From Burkholderiales bacterium (GTDB lineage: Bacteria; Pseudomonadota; Gammaproteobacteria; Burkholderiales; Burkholderiaceae_C): a stretch of 18,151 nt of DNA. Where the stretch lies: contig JAABPT010000297.1 of NCBI GenBank assembly GCA_011391855.1, forward strand, positions 1 to 18,151, given 5' to 3'. Positions 6,858 through 15,688 of this stretch are shown here, piece after piece. The first letter of the stretch is position 1, and each line of letters opens with the position of its first letter. Made by a program: the position numbers and the translations under genes. The notes beneath the pieces are model-generated. The model worked only from the letters and a program-made list of their open reading frames with translations. It ran no database searches and was not told the origin of the DNA.

Positions 6858-6885
6858 GAGACCTTGAAATTCAAGACCTGACCCC
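6858..6885. repeat. Palindromic repeat C, half copy
   Basis: Only the right half of the repeat is present, ending TTCAAGACCTGACCCC; no GGGGTCAGGTC arm lies upstream. It is in the gap between the convergent ends of the HEPN gene and the PIN gene. The rest of that gap (6782-6915) shows nothing recognisable. Confidence 0.8.
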
Positions 6886-6915
6886 ATTGCCCCCCGCAGC
6901 GGCGCCAGCGGCTGC

Positions 6916-7341
6916 TCAAGCGCGGAACGGGTCGACGATGGTGAGCGACTCGATCCGCTGACCATGCTGCAGGTCTTCGCTCAGCAGCCGAGTGCAGCCG
7001 GCAGCCAACGCAGTGGCGATCACGAGCGAATCGTAGAAACCGTAGCGCCATCGAGCCCGGATGCCCAAAGCGCGGTGGTACAGCTCAGAACTGGCACCGA
7101 CCTGCATCAGGGGCGCAAGCACCGCATCGAGGTAGGCCTGCGCCTGCTCCGGTGTCAGCGGCACGCGCGCCTTGCTGGACACGACGTTCAGGCACTCCTG
7201 CACCACCTGGTAGCTGATACAGCTGTTCTGCGTACGCAGGGCCTCGCGCACGATGTCGCCGGCAATGGCGTGCTTGCGCGGATCGGTGGCGTCGAGGTGG
7301 TAGACGAAGACGTTGGTGTCGATGAATGTGTCAGCGCTCAT
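6916..7341 (-). CDS. PIN-domain ribonuclease toxin (second pair)
   Basis: This 141-residue PIN-domain protein begins MSADTFIDTNVFVYHLD. Acidic residues expected in the active site are D8 (FIDTN), E49 (VVQECLNV), D104 (GFYDSLVIATA) and D123 (LSEDLQHG). This FIDTNV...YDSLI/V...SEDLQ arrangement is typical of a PIN toxin group different from the first VapC here, so the two pairs are not simple duplicates. The ATG at 7339-7341 puts the first Asp at the usual position; the open frame upstream runs into the antitoxin gene in another frame. It lies 11 nt downstream of its small partner gene on the same strand, as in other type II pairs. It probably cleaves structured RNA; the target is unknown. Confidence 0.9.
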   Translation of the reverse strand: MSADTFIDTNVFVYHLDATDPRKHAIAGDIVREALRTQNSCISYQVVQECLNVVSSKARVPLTPEQAQAYLDAVLAPLMQVGASSELYHRALGIRARWRYGFYDSLVIATALAAGCTRLLSEDLQHGQRIESLTIVDPFRA

Positions 7342-7352
7342 CCATAGCCCAT

Positions 7353-7574
7353 TCAGCGCTCGTTCATCTCTTCCCGGCCGAGCTTGCGGCCCACCTGCAG
7401 TTTGCCGCGCAACTGCACCATCACGTCGTCGCTGCGCTGCAGGCGTTGCTGAGCGTGCGCGTAATCGGCCAGCCAGCGACGGAACTGCTCGTTGAGCGTG
7501 GTGTGCTCGGCCCGCGCGCGCTCCCGAGCTGCCTCGATGAGGCGCTCGTCGGCGCTGAAAGTGACGTTTTTCAT
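7353..7574 (-). CDS. Small ribbon-helix-helix-like antitoxin
   Basis: This 73-residue protein begins MKNVTFSADERLIEAARERA, a beta-strand followed by a helix as in CopG/Arc-type ribbon-helix-helix antitoxins; TTLNEQFRRWLADY (27-40) would be the second helix. The charged tail would contact the PIN partner, whose gene begins 11 nt later. ATG at 7572-7574 is chosen because the N-terminal strand of this fold starts directly there; an upstream in-frame start adds 17 residues of no visible fold. Family identity rests on size, start pattern and neighbour. Confidence 0.8.
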   Translation of the reverse strand: MKNVTFSADERLIEAARERARAEHTTLNEQFRRWLADYAHAQQRLQRSDDVMVQLRGKLQVGRKLGREEMNER

Positions 7575-7590
7575 CGCTTCGGCTCGGCAA

Positions 7591-7612
7591 ATTACACGAT
7601 GACAGTGTACAC
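7591..7612 (-). promoter_or_regulatory. Possible -10 box and operator of the second TA pair
   Basis: The minus strand has TGTAAT (7591-7596), a good -10 match, directly preceded by the perfect 8-bp palindrome GTGTACAC (7605-7612). This is a plausible autoregulation site for a ribbon-helix-helix dimer. No good -35 box is seen. Confidence 0.28.
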
Positions 7613-7686
7613 GACGCTCGTGCATGGCTTCTTCTATGACGAGACGGCCTGCGCCGGTGACGTCAAGCGGAGCGCCCGGAAAGTGG

Positions 7687-7734
7687 GGGGTCAGGTCTTC
7701 ACTTTTAAGGTCTTAAAATTCAAGACCTGACCCC
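7687..7734. repeat. Palindromic repeat D, intact 48 bp
   Basis: The ends are GGGGTCAGGTCTT and AAGACCTGACCCC; 21 of 24 positions pair when folded. It differs from copy E at only three positions. The stop codon and last four codons of the stp2 gene lie inside it. Confidence 0.93.
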
Positions 7735-8865
7735 AAGCTCACGGTCGTACAGCGCCTGGTAGGCGGCCACCATGGCCTGCAGGCTGAATCGGCGCTCTAC
7801 CTCGGCGCGGCCGGCGCGGCCCATGGCGGCAGCGCGGGCCGGGTCGGTGGCCATGCGCACCAGGGCCTGGGCGAGTGCGTCCACGTCGTCGGGCGGCACC
7901 AATTCGCCGGTAAGGCCGTCGTCCACCAGTTCGGCATTGCCGCCGACTCGGGTGGCGATCACGGGCAAGGCCGTAGCCATGGCCTCTAGGATGGTGTTGG
8001 AGATGCCCTCGGCCAGCGAGGGCAGCACGAAGCAGTTCAGGCCGCGCATCACGTCGGGTACGTCGGCCCGCTCGCCGGGCAGCCAGGCCAGTGCGCCTGC
8101 GCCCGCTTCGTCCAGGATGGCCTGGCACAGGGCGCGCAGCGGGCCTTCTCCCACAATCACCAGGCGGGCGGTGCCGCGCAATGCGGGAGCCAGTTCGAGT
8201 GTGCGCACGAAGGCGCGGGCCAGCAGGGTCTGGTGCTTGACGGTCTGCATGCGACCCACGGTGCCGATGAGCCAGTGGGTCGGCGCGGTGAAGGGCGCAC
8301 CGGCGATCGGCACGGCTCCCTCTGGCGCGGGCGCAAAGCGTGCAGCATCGACGCCGTTGTAGACCTGCTCGATGCGCCCCGGTGCGATGCCCACAGCGCC
8401 TTGCAGGTAGCCCGCCAGGTCGCGCGACAGCGCCACGTAGCGCTGCACGAAGGGCGCATACAGCCGGCGCACGCGTTGGTAGTGGCGGCTGGTGCCGTGC
8501 AAGTCGTCCACGTCGCGCCCGTGCTCGCCGTGAATGCGCACCGGTACGCACGCGGCCCAGGCGGCCGGCTGCATCTCCAGCGCCGCCAGGTTGCGCGTAT
8601 GCACGATGGCCGGGCGGTACTGGCGCAGCAGACGCCACAGGCGCGGGTACAGCTTCGCGCCGTGGCCCGGCGGCTTGTGTAGGGCGATGCACTCGACGTC
8701 GTCGTGACGCAGGCGATGGCGGAAGTCGGTGACCTCAGTCAGCGCGACCACCATGTGGCGGTACGCCGACCGCGGCATGTGGTTGATGAGGTTGACGACG
8801 CCGTTTTCCAGGCCACCGGTGTCGAAGCGGTGCACCAGGTGCAGAACCAGCGGCGGTGGCCTCAC
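7720..8865 (-). CDS. XrtA-associated glycosyltransferase stp2 (TIGR03088-like)
   Basis: This 381-residue GT-B fold, family 4 glycosyltransferase transfers a sugar from a nucleotide donor to the lipid-linked polysaccharide precursor at the inner face of the membrane. The start VLHLVHRFDTGGLENGVVNL and the donor-site region AEGISNTILEAMATALPVIA (285-304) match the sugar transferase family tied to PEP-CTERM/EpsH1 loci (TIGR03088). The GTG start overlaps the SGNH stop as GTGA. The last four residues (GVRS) and the TGA are encoded by the first 15 bases of palindromic repeat D read on the minus strand, so the native C-terminus was probably altered by the repeat; the conserved body is complete. It is the last gene of the right-hand polysaccharide operon before the accessory island. 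Confidence 0.92.
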   Translation of the reverse strand: MRPPPLVLHLVHRFDTGGLENGVVNLINHMPRSAYRHMVVALTEVTDFRHRLRHDDVECIALHKPPGHGAKLYPRLWRLLRQYRPAIVHTRNLAALEMQPAAWAACVPVRIHGEHGRDVDDLHGTSRHYQRVRRLYAPFVQRYVALSRDLAGYLQGAVGIAPGRIEQVYNGVDAARFAPAPEGAVPIAGAPFTAPTHWLIGTVGRMQTVKHQTLLARAFVRTLELAPALRGTARLVIVGEGPLRALCQAILDEAGAGALAWLPGERADVPDVMRGLNCFVLPSLAEGISNTILEAMATALPVIATRVGGNAELVDDGLTGELVPPDDVDALAQALVRMATDPARAAAMGRAGRAEVERRFSLQAMVAAYQALYDRELGVRS

Positions 8866-9920
8866 CGCCGGAGCCGCTCCGCGACCTGGGTCATCACCAA
8901 GCGCACACCCAGCCCGTTCAGATGCCGGTCGTAGGGACCGACTTCTAATGACAAGCGCGAACGAGCCGCGTGCTCGGCATAGATCGGCTCCAGGTCCACG
9001 ACTTCGACGCCTTGGGATCGGAGCCGCTCTATGAGGTAGTTCCGTTCCAGGTCCTTGGCATCAGCAACGGCGGCCGGTCCGTCACGGCGCCCGTCGACCA
9101 CGAACAGAAACCGGCCACCGAGGTAAGGCTGAACGTCGCCGAAGAACCTCGCCACCACGGCATCGACCAGCTCACGCGATCGTTTCGAGGCGCTCAGCGG
9201 GGCCGCGGCCACACGCACTGCCGCGCCGGCTTCGTCCTTGGCAGGCTCCTCGGGGGTCTGCCTCGTCCACACGGCCGCGACCAGCCGTGCCGGGCTCAGC
9301 TTCAGCTGCCCGAAGAAATACTGGGCCAGCGCGCTGTGGCGCGCGATCTTCTTGAGGGTCGACGGCTCAGGCATGCGCTCCACGCGCGGCTCGAGCGTGC
9401 GTGGATCCAGGCAGCGGCTGTGGACGTTGCCGGAACCACACAGCGCCTGGCGCGCGTCGCCCGCCTCGAGCCAGATGACGTACTTCGTAACCTGAAATTG
9501 CTCGCTGGCGATACGGACCCGCTGCGCATGGTCGAGCAGCGCCGTGCCCGGGCTGCCCAAGCCGAACACCTTGAGCGCGCCACCCAGCTGCGATTCGAGC
9601 TGCGCGTCCGGCCGCTCATGGGCGGGCAGCATCGACGCCTCGACGTAGCTGTCGCCGATCAGGGCGACTGCCGCCTTGTCGACACCGAAGTCGCGGCTGC
9701 TGACAAAACCCCAGTTGTTGCTGCGCAAGCGCTGGGGGTTTCGCAGGTCCCAGCCGGTCGAGACGGTCCACTCGTGCCCGGCTGGATAGCTCAACAGGTC
9801 GGGGTCGAAGTGATATCCGGTCATCGTGGCCGTCGAGACCGGCAGCACGCGCAAGAGCAGTTCGAGCGCCAGCAGCGTGATCGCCAGTCCGGCTGCGGCG
9901 GCAAGCACGACACGGGACAT
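8862..9920 (-). CDS. Membrane-anchored SGNH-fold protein, AlgJ/AlgX-like O-acetylation partner
   Basis: This 352-residue protein has one N-terminal hydrophobic segment (about 4-26), probably an uncleaved anchor facing the periplasm. The SGNH/GDSL nucleophile block is ALIGDSYVEAS with GDS at 89-91, and the C-terminal Asp-x-His block is YDRHLNGLG with D331 and H333, so the catalytic triad can be assembled. In alginate- and cellulose-type systems such proteins take acetyl groups passed by an MBOAT partner and put them on the polymer. The MBOAT gene is 1 nt upstream and stp2 overlaps its end by 4 nt, so it is firmly part of this operon. The mid-region (about 170-245) is not recognised. Acetylation as its function is inferred from fold and neighbour. 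Confidence 0.82.
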   Translation of the reverse strand: MSRVVLAAAAGLAITLLALELLLRVLPVSTATMTGYHFDPDLLSYPAGHEWTVSTGWDLRNPQRLRSNNWGFVSSRDFGVDKAAVALIGDSYVEASMLPAHERPDAQLESQLGGALKVFGLGSPGTALLDHAQRVRIASEQFQVTKYVIWLEAGDARQALCGSGNVHSRCLDPRTLEPRVERMPEPSTLKKIARHSALAQYFFGQLKLSPARLVAAVWTRQTPEEPAKDEAGAAVRVAAAPLSASKRSRELVDAVVARFFGDVQPYLGGRFLFVVDGRRDGPAAVADAKDLERNYLIERLRSQGVEVVDLEPIYAEHAARSRLSLEVGPYDRHLNGLGVRLVMTQVAERLRR

Positions 9921-9921
9921 G

Positions 9922-11424
9922 TCAGAAGTTGAAGTAGATGAAGGCGCTGACCGACTCGCGCGCCGTGTTCACCACGACGAGCAGGAGTGTTATCAGCAGG
10001 GCGCCGGACCCCACGGCCATGCGCGCGTCACCGGATCGCGCGAACCAGGCCAGCACCCGTTCACCCACGGCATTGCTGTTGGGCAGCAGGAAGGCCAGCG
10101 CACCGAGCGCGACGCACCACGCCGCTCCCACCGATGACTTCAGACCGGCATTCCAGAGCATGGCGTCGACGTCGGCGGCTTGACTCGCGTCGCCTGCCAT
10201 GGCCTGCAGTATGCGCAGCGCACCGGGCAGGGTCTCGGCCCGGAAGAAGACCCAGGCGACGACCGCAGCCAGAAAGGTCAGCGCCCAGGACAACAGCGAG
10301 AAGGCGCCACTCCTGCTCAGGCGATCGCTCCAGCCCAGGTGTTCACACAGGGCCCTGAAGCCGTGGTTGACCATCAGGTACGTTCCGTGCAATGCGCCCC
10401 ACAGCACGAAGGACCAGCTGGCGCCGTGCCACAGGCCGCCGAGAACCATCGTCAGCGCCAGATTGACATAGCGGCGGGTCGGCCCCTTCTTGTTGCCACC
10501 CAGCGGGAAGTACAGGTAGTCCCGCAGAAACGTGGACAGCGAGATGTGCCAGCGGCGCCAGAAGTCGCTGATGCTCGTCGCCTTGTAGGGCGAGTTGAAG
10601 TTGTACGGCAGGCGGATGTTGAACATCCACGACAAGCCGATGGCCATGTCGGAGTAGCCCGAGAAGTCGAAATAAAGCTGGAACGTATACGCCAGCGCGC
10701 CCAGCCAAGCCTCCCCGGTGCCGGGTAGCTGGCCGCCGTCGGTGGGCGCAAAGACGGCGTCCGCGTAGGGCGCGACCCCGTCCGCGAGCACGACTTTCTT
10801 GAACAGGCCGATGCAGAAGATGACAACTCCGGCGAAGAAATGACCGGCGTCGAATCGATAGACCGATCGGTTGCCGAACTGCGGCATCATCTGCGCGTGA
10901 TGCAGCACCGGCCCGGCCACCAGGTGCGGGAAATAGGTGACGAACAGTCCGTAGTGGACAGGGCGGTACTCCTTCACCTTGCCGTACCAGGTGTCGACCA
11001 GAAAGGCGATCTGGGTGAAGGTGTAGAAGGAGATGCCGATCGGCAGCACGACGCGGCCGATGCGCCAGTCAAGCCCGAATGCCGCGTTGAGGTTGTCGAC
11101 GAAGAAGTTGGCGTACTTGAAGTAGCCCAGCAAGCCGAGGTTGAAGACGATGCCCGCGGTCAACCAGAGGCTCGATGTCGAAAATGAGCCCGGACGGGAT
11201 GGGCGTCCCAGCGCTCTGCCGATCTGGCTTCCGACCGTGAAGTTCACGACTATCGAGCCCAGCAGCAGGAGCGTAAACTCCGGCATCCAGTAGCCGTAGA
11301 AGAAGGTCGACGCGGCGAACAGCCACGCCGCAGCCCAAGTCTCCGAACGGCGGCCGATCAGGAAGAAGCCAATCAGGACCGTTGGCAGGAAGAGGACGAC
11401 GAAGGTCGCCGTGGTGAACAGCAC
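9922..11424 (-). CDS. MBOAT-family O-acyltransferase, AlgI-like
   Basis: This 500-residue multi-pass inner membrane protein belongs to the membrane-bound O-acyltransferase family. Family marks are visible: the N-terminal MLFTTATFVVLFLP helix, YFKYANFF (101-108), LPIGISFYTFTQIAFLVD (127-144), YFDFSGYSDMAIGLSWMF (251-268), DFWRRWHISLSTFLRDYLY (287-305) and LGGLWHGASW with the presumed catalytic H333. Length is typical of AlgI. It would move acetyl groups from cytoplasmic acetyl-CoA across the membrane to the SGNH partner encoded 1 nt downstream. The start is GTG at 11422-11424 with AGAGGA six nt upstream. It follows tviB by 98 nt, and that gap contains palindrome E, which could tune its expression. 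Confidence 0.94.
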   Translation of the reverse strand: MLFTTATFVVLFLPTVLIGFFLIGRRSETWAAAWLFAASTFFYGYWMPEFTLLLLGSIVVNFTVGSQIGRALGRPSRPGSFSTSSLWLTAGIVFNLGLLGYFKYANFFVDNLNAAFGLDWRIGRVVLPIGISFYTFTQIAFLVDTWYGKVKEYRPVHYGLFVTYFPHLVAGPVLHHAQMMPQFGNRSVYRFDAGHFFAGVVIFCIGLFKKVVLADGVAPYADAVFAPTDGGQLPGTGEAWLGALAYTFQLYFDFSGYSDMAIGLSWMFNIRLPYNFNSPYKATSISDFWRRWHISLSTFLRDYLYFPLGGNKKGPTRRYVNLALTMVLGGLWHGASWSFVLWGALHGTYLMVNHGFRALCEHLGWSDRLSRSGAFSLLSWALTFLAAVVAWVFFRAETLPGALRILQAMAGDASQAADVDAMLWNAGLKSSVGAAWCVALGALAFLLPNSNAVGERVLAWFARSGDARMAVGSGALLITLLLVVVNTARESVSAFIYFNF

Positions 11425-11470
11425 TCGCAGTCCTCTTGGCAGCCTGGAAGTTCGAGGTCAAGCGAAAGAC

Positions 11471-11518
11471 GGGGTCAGGTCTTGACTTTTAAGGCCTTCA
11501 AATTCAAGACCTGACCCC
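11471..11518. repeat. Palindromic repeat E, intact 48 bp
   Basis: This is the best-paired copy: 22 of 24 positions match when folded, with arms GGGGTCAGGTCTTGA / TCAAGACCTGACCCC and centre AAGGCCTT. It starts four bases past the tviB stop and sits 46 bp before the MBOAT start, so it lies inside the operon transcript. It lacks the T-run of an intrinsic terminator. Confidence 0.93.
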
Positions 11519-11522
11519 ATCA

Positions 11523-12803
<1,281 letters not shown>

Positions 12804-12849
12804 TCTCAAATTTCCCTTCTTGTGGATCGGTGGCGTGTGGCCGCCGCGG

Positions 12850-14424
12850 TCAACGGGCGTCGCGCGTTTGTTGCAGCAGCGCGCCCAAAGCGGCCAGGTT
12901 GTCCTGCATGAAGGCCTGCAGGGCCGCGCCGGAGGCGGCCACGCTGCCGGCGTCGGCATGCACGATCAGCGCCGCCCCTTCGTCACCCCTTCCCTTCAGC
13001 CGGGCCAGCGCCCCGGCCACCTTGGCCTGCACGTCGCCGGCAATGAAGCGGCCGTCCACCCAGTACACGCGCCACACCACCAGGTGCGCGGACTGGTCGG
13101 CGCCCTTGCTGCGGGTGGCAATGACCTCAGCGGTCTTCATGGTGACGGTCTGCCCGCCGGCCAGGATCTCCCGCATGCCGCCGCCGCGCTGCTCCCAGCT
13201 CCGGTCATTGAGACCCACCAGGGTGTTCAAGCCGCTGACCAGTTTGCGGTCAGGACCTTGCCCCCTGTAATAGGCGACGTAAACCCCGACGGTGCCCGCC
13301 GGCCCCGTATAGGTGCGGGCCGCTGTTGCCGAAGGGTTCAGGTAGGCGGGCGTCCAGGACCCTGCGGCGTCGGCTACCCAGCCCGGTGCCAATTGCGCCG
13401 GCAGCTCCAGGCGAGCCTCGGCCGCAGCCCCTTCGGCGCGCTGCAGGCCCCACGCGGCCAGGTGAGGCAGCAGCACGATCGCGGCCGCCGCCAGGACAGC
13501 GACCAGATTCGATCTCGCGATGTCCGGTGTCGCGGTTCCAAGCGCTGCCTGGCCACCCGCCGAACCCGCGGTGGCAGGCTCCTCGTCGGGCTCGGACCAG
13601 CGAGCGCCGATCATGAACATGATCATGATGACGATGCCGAAGAACACCCAGCCGTAGATGATGTGGTCCACACCCGCCGCGATCTTGTTGCCCGAAAGAT
13701 GGCCCAGCATCACGATGATGTAGGCCCGCGCCCAGTTGGCCACCAGCGGCACCGCCAGGGCCACCACCATGAACAACGCGCGTCGCTGCCAGGACCGGTA
13801 GTTGAGGTAGGCGAACAGGCTGCCGACCATGAACGACGCGATTAGGTAGCGCACGCCGCTGCACTCCTCCACCACCGACCAGCTGCCCGACGGGATGACG
13901 AATTGCAGGCCGTCGCGCAGCACCGGCACGCCGGTGAGCCGCAGCCCCAGCACGGTGAAGTCGGCCGTCCAATTCATCAGCGTGGGCAGCATGAATTCGC
14001 CGAAAGGCACGGCAAAGAACAGGAACAGCAGCGGGAACAGAATCACCCCCGCCACCTGGAAGCCCAGCACGGCCGGCACGGCCAGGATCACCATGCCCAC
14101 CAGCGCAAACTGCGCCGCCGCGTTGACCACCAGCAGGTCGGCCAGCAGCCACAGCGCCGCCGCCCCCAGCAGCAGCAGCAGCACCCACGGCTGCGCCTGC
14201 GGCGTCAATGCCGCCAAGCGTTCGCGTTGGCGCCACACCAGCCACAGGCTGATGGGCGGCACCAGCATGGCATGCGCAAAGGTGTCCGAGGTCCACCAGA
14301 TCTGCGCCATGGCCATGCCGGTCTCCCGGTACAGCAGCAGGATGGCGGCCAGCAGCAGCACCAACAGGGGCAGCGCGCTGCGCCATGGCGAAGGGGTGGC
14401 AGTGGGCGTCAGTACGGCACTCAT
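12850..14424 (-). CDS. xrtA: Exosortase A fused to EpsI domain (XrtA/EpsH-EpsI)
   Basis: This 524-residue protein joins an exosortase and an EpsI (DUF3485) domain. The N-terminal 275 residues are multi-spanning and carry the transpeptidase triad: Cys188 in VEECSGVRYL, Arg233 in NWARAY and His254 in VDHIIYGW. The linker 276-300 is polar, one more hydrophobic helix follows (about 307-326), and the rest (about 335-524) is a periplasmic EpsI-type domain (TYTGPAGTVGVYVAYYRGQG, VWRVYWVDG). XrtA cleaves PEP-CTERM sorting signals at the inner membrane; EpsI is required for exopolysaccharide in related systems. Its ATG overlaps the stp1 stop (ATGA), so the extra upstream frame is rejected. No PEP-CTERM substrate is encoded in this window. 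The fused form is common in betaproteobacteria. Confidence 0.95.
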   Translation of the reverse strand: MSAVLTPTATPSPWRSALPLLVLLLAAILLLYRETGMAMAQIWWTSDTFAHAMLVPPISLWLVWRQRERLAALTPQAQPWVLLLLLGAAALWLLADLLVVNAAAQFALVGMVILAVPAVLGFQVAGVILFPLLFLFFAVPFGEFMLPTLMNWTADFTVLGLRLTGVPVLRDGLQFVIPSGSWSVVEECSGVRYLIASFMVGSLFAYLNYRSWQRRALFMVVALAVPLVANWARAYIIVMLGHLSGNKIAAGVDHIIYGWVFFGIVIMIMFMIGARWSEPDEEPATAGSAGGQAALGTATPDIARSNLVAVLAAAAIVLLPHLAAWGLQRAEGAAAEARLELPAQLAPGWVADAAGSWTPAYLNPSATAARTYTGPAGTVGVYVAYYRGQGPDRKLVSGLNTLVGLNDRSWEQRGGGMREILAGGQTVTMKTAEVIATRSKGADQSAHLVVWRVYWVDGRFIAGDVQAKVAGALARLKGRGDEGAALIVHADAGSVAASGAALQAFMQDNLAALGALLQQTRDAR

Positions 14425-15677
14425 GCGGCGGGTTCCTGGTTCAAGGCGTGTGCAGGCACCGGACCGGTCGCTGCGGGACGAAGAGCGGCCAGCTGGCGGT
14501 CCAGCACGGCCAGATGGGCGGGCCAGGTGTAGGCCCGTTGCACGTGCACCCGGCCGGCCTGGCCGATGGCAGCAGCACGGTCGGGGGCCTGCAGCAGCAA
14601 GTCGATGCAACGCAGGTATTCGTCGGCTGTCGCCGCGTCCAGGATCTCGCGGCCAGGCTCGGCCGTGAGTGCTTCCACGCAGGCGGTGGCGGCCACCACG
14701 GGCCGACCCATGGCCATGGCTTCCAGGATCTTGTTCTGCACGCCGCGCGCCAGGCGCAGCGGCGCCACCACCACGGCGGCGTGCTGCAGGTAGGGCCGCA
14801 CGTCGGGCACCGTGCCGCTGACCACCACGCCGGGGTCGGCGGCCAGCGCCCGCACTTCGGCCGAGGGTGCGCGGCCCACGATGTGCAGGCGCAACTGCGG
14901 CCGTGATTGACGCAGCCGCGGCAGCACTTCGGCGGCAAACCAGGTCACGGCGTCGACGTTGGGCCAGTAGTCCATGGCGCCTGTGAAGACGATCGGCAGC
15001 TCGTCGGCTTCAAACGGCGAGGCGCGCGACGCGTCGACGTTGAAGAAATCGGTGTCCACGCCGTTGTCCATGGCCTCCACGCGGCCGGCGCATTCGGGCG
15101 CGCGCTGGCGGAACAGCGCGGCTTCCTTTTCCGTGGCGAAGAAGCTGCGTCGCGACTGTGACGCCACCGCGCGCTCGCAGGCCAGCAGCCGCCACCCTTC
15201 GCGCCGGTACAGCCAGGAAAGCGGCCAGCGATGGCGCGGCGCATAGTCGTCCCACTTGGCGGAATCGACGTCGACGAAGTCCACCAGCATCGGCAGTTCG
15301 GGGTGCGCCTGGGCGTACTGCGCCATCGACGAAGAGAACACCACCGCGGCGGCGATGTCCTCGCGCTGCACCGTGCGCGCCACCCAGCGGCGCAGGCCCG
15401 CGTTGCGGTAATAGTGCAGCGTGAGGGCGTCGCCGGTCAGCAGCCCGGCCAGGCTGGCCACGCGGGCGTGCCGCGGCTGCAGGCGCGCCACGTGCAGGTT
15501 GGTACACAGGCCGCGCAGGGTCTGGATGTGGGCCTCGTCTTCGGGGTCGTCGACGAAGGTGCCCAAGAAGACGCGGTGCCGCGCCGCCAGGTGCCGCAGC
15601 AGGTGGTACGAACGCACCTTGTCGCCCTTGTTGGGCGGGTAAGGCATGCGGTGCACCAGGTACAGCAGATTGGCCAT
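14421..15677 (-). CDS. XrtA-associated glycosyltransferase stp1 (TIGR03087-like)
   Basis: This 418-residue GT-B glycosyltransferase begins MANLLYLVHRMPYPPNKGDK, the hallmark start of the PEP-CTERM/EpsH1-associated sugar transferase stp1 (TIGR03087). The acceptor half has DFVDVDSAKWDDYA (134-147), which is conserved in the family. The donor half has VFTGAMDYWPNVDAV and RGVQNKILEAMAMGRPVVAA (311-330) with the nucleotide-sugar Glu at 319. It acts in the cytoplasm on the lipid-linked repeat unit; sugar specificity is unknown. The ATG at 15675-15677 lies 11 nt after the FemAB stop, and its own stop overlaps the xrtA start by 4 nt, so these genes are coupled. Confidence 0.94.
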   Translation of the reverse strand: MANLLYLVHRMPYPPNKGDKVRSYHLLRHLAARHRVFLGTFVDDPEDEAHIQTLRGLCTNLHVARLQPRHARVASLAGLLTGDALTLHYYRNAGLRRWVARTVQREDIAAAVVFSSSMAQYAQAHPELPMLVDFVDVDSAKWDDYAPRHRWPLSWLYRREGWRLLACERAVASQSRRSFFATEKEAALFRQRAPECAGRVEAMDNGVDTDFFNVDASRASPFEADELPIVFTGAMDYWPNVDAVTWFAAEVLPRLRQSRPQLRLHIVGRAPSAEVRALAADPGVVVSGTVPDVRPYLQHAAVVVAPLRLARGVQNKILEAMAMGRPVVAATACVEALTAEPGREILDAATADEYLRCIDLLLQAPDRAAAIGQAGRVHVQRAYTWPAHLAVLDRQLAALRPAATGPVPAHALNQEPAA

Positions 15678-15688
15678 GGAGATGCCGG

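Noticed and set aside
3821..7574. The two PIN pairs as duplicates of one TA system
   Set aside because: Toxins and antitoxins differ throughout in sequence and junction style (4-nt overlap against an 11-nt gap), so they were probably acquired separately.
7687..7734. Rho-independent terminators at the palindromes
   Set aside because: They fold well but are not followed by a T-run on either strand, and one lies inside the operon between tviB and the MBOAT gene. A transcriptional effect is possible, but the intrinsic terminator label is not supported.
2185..11518. CRISPR array
   Set aside because: The repeats are palindromic mobile-type elements hundreds to thousands of bases apart with genes between them, and there are no cas genes.
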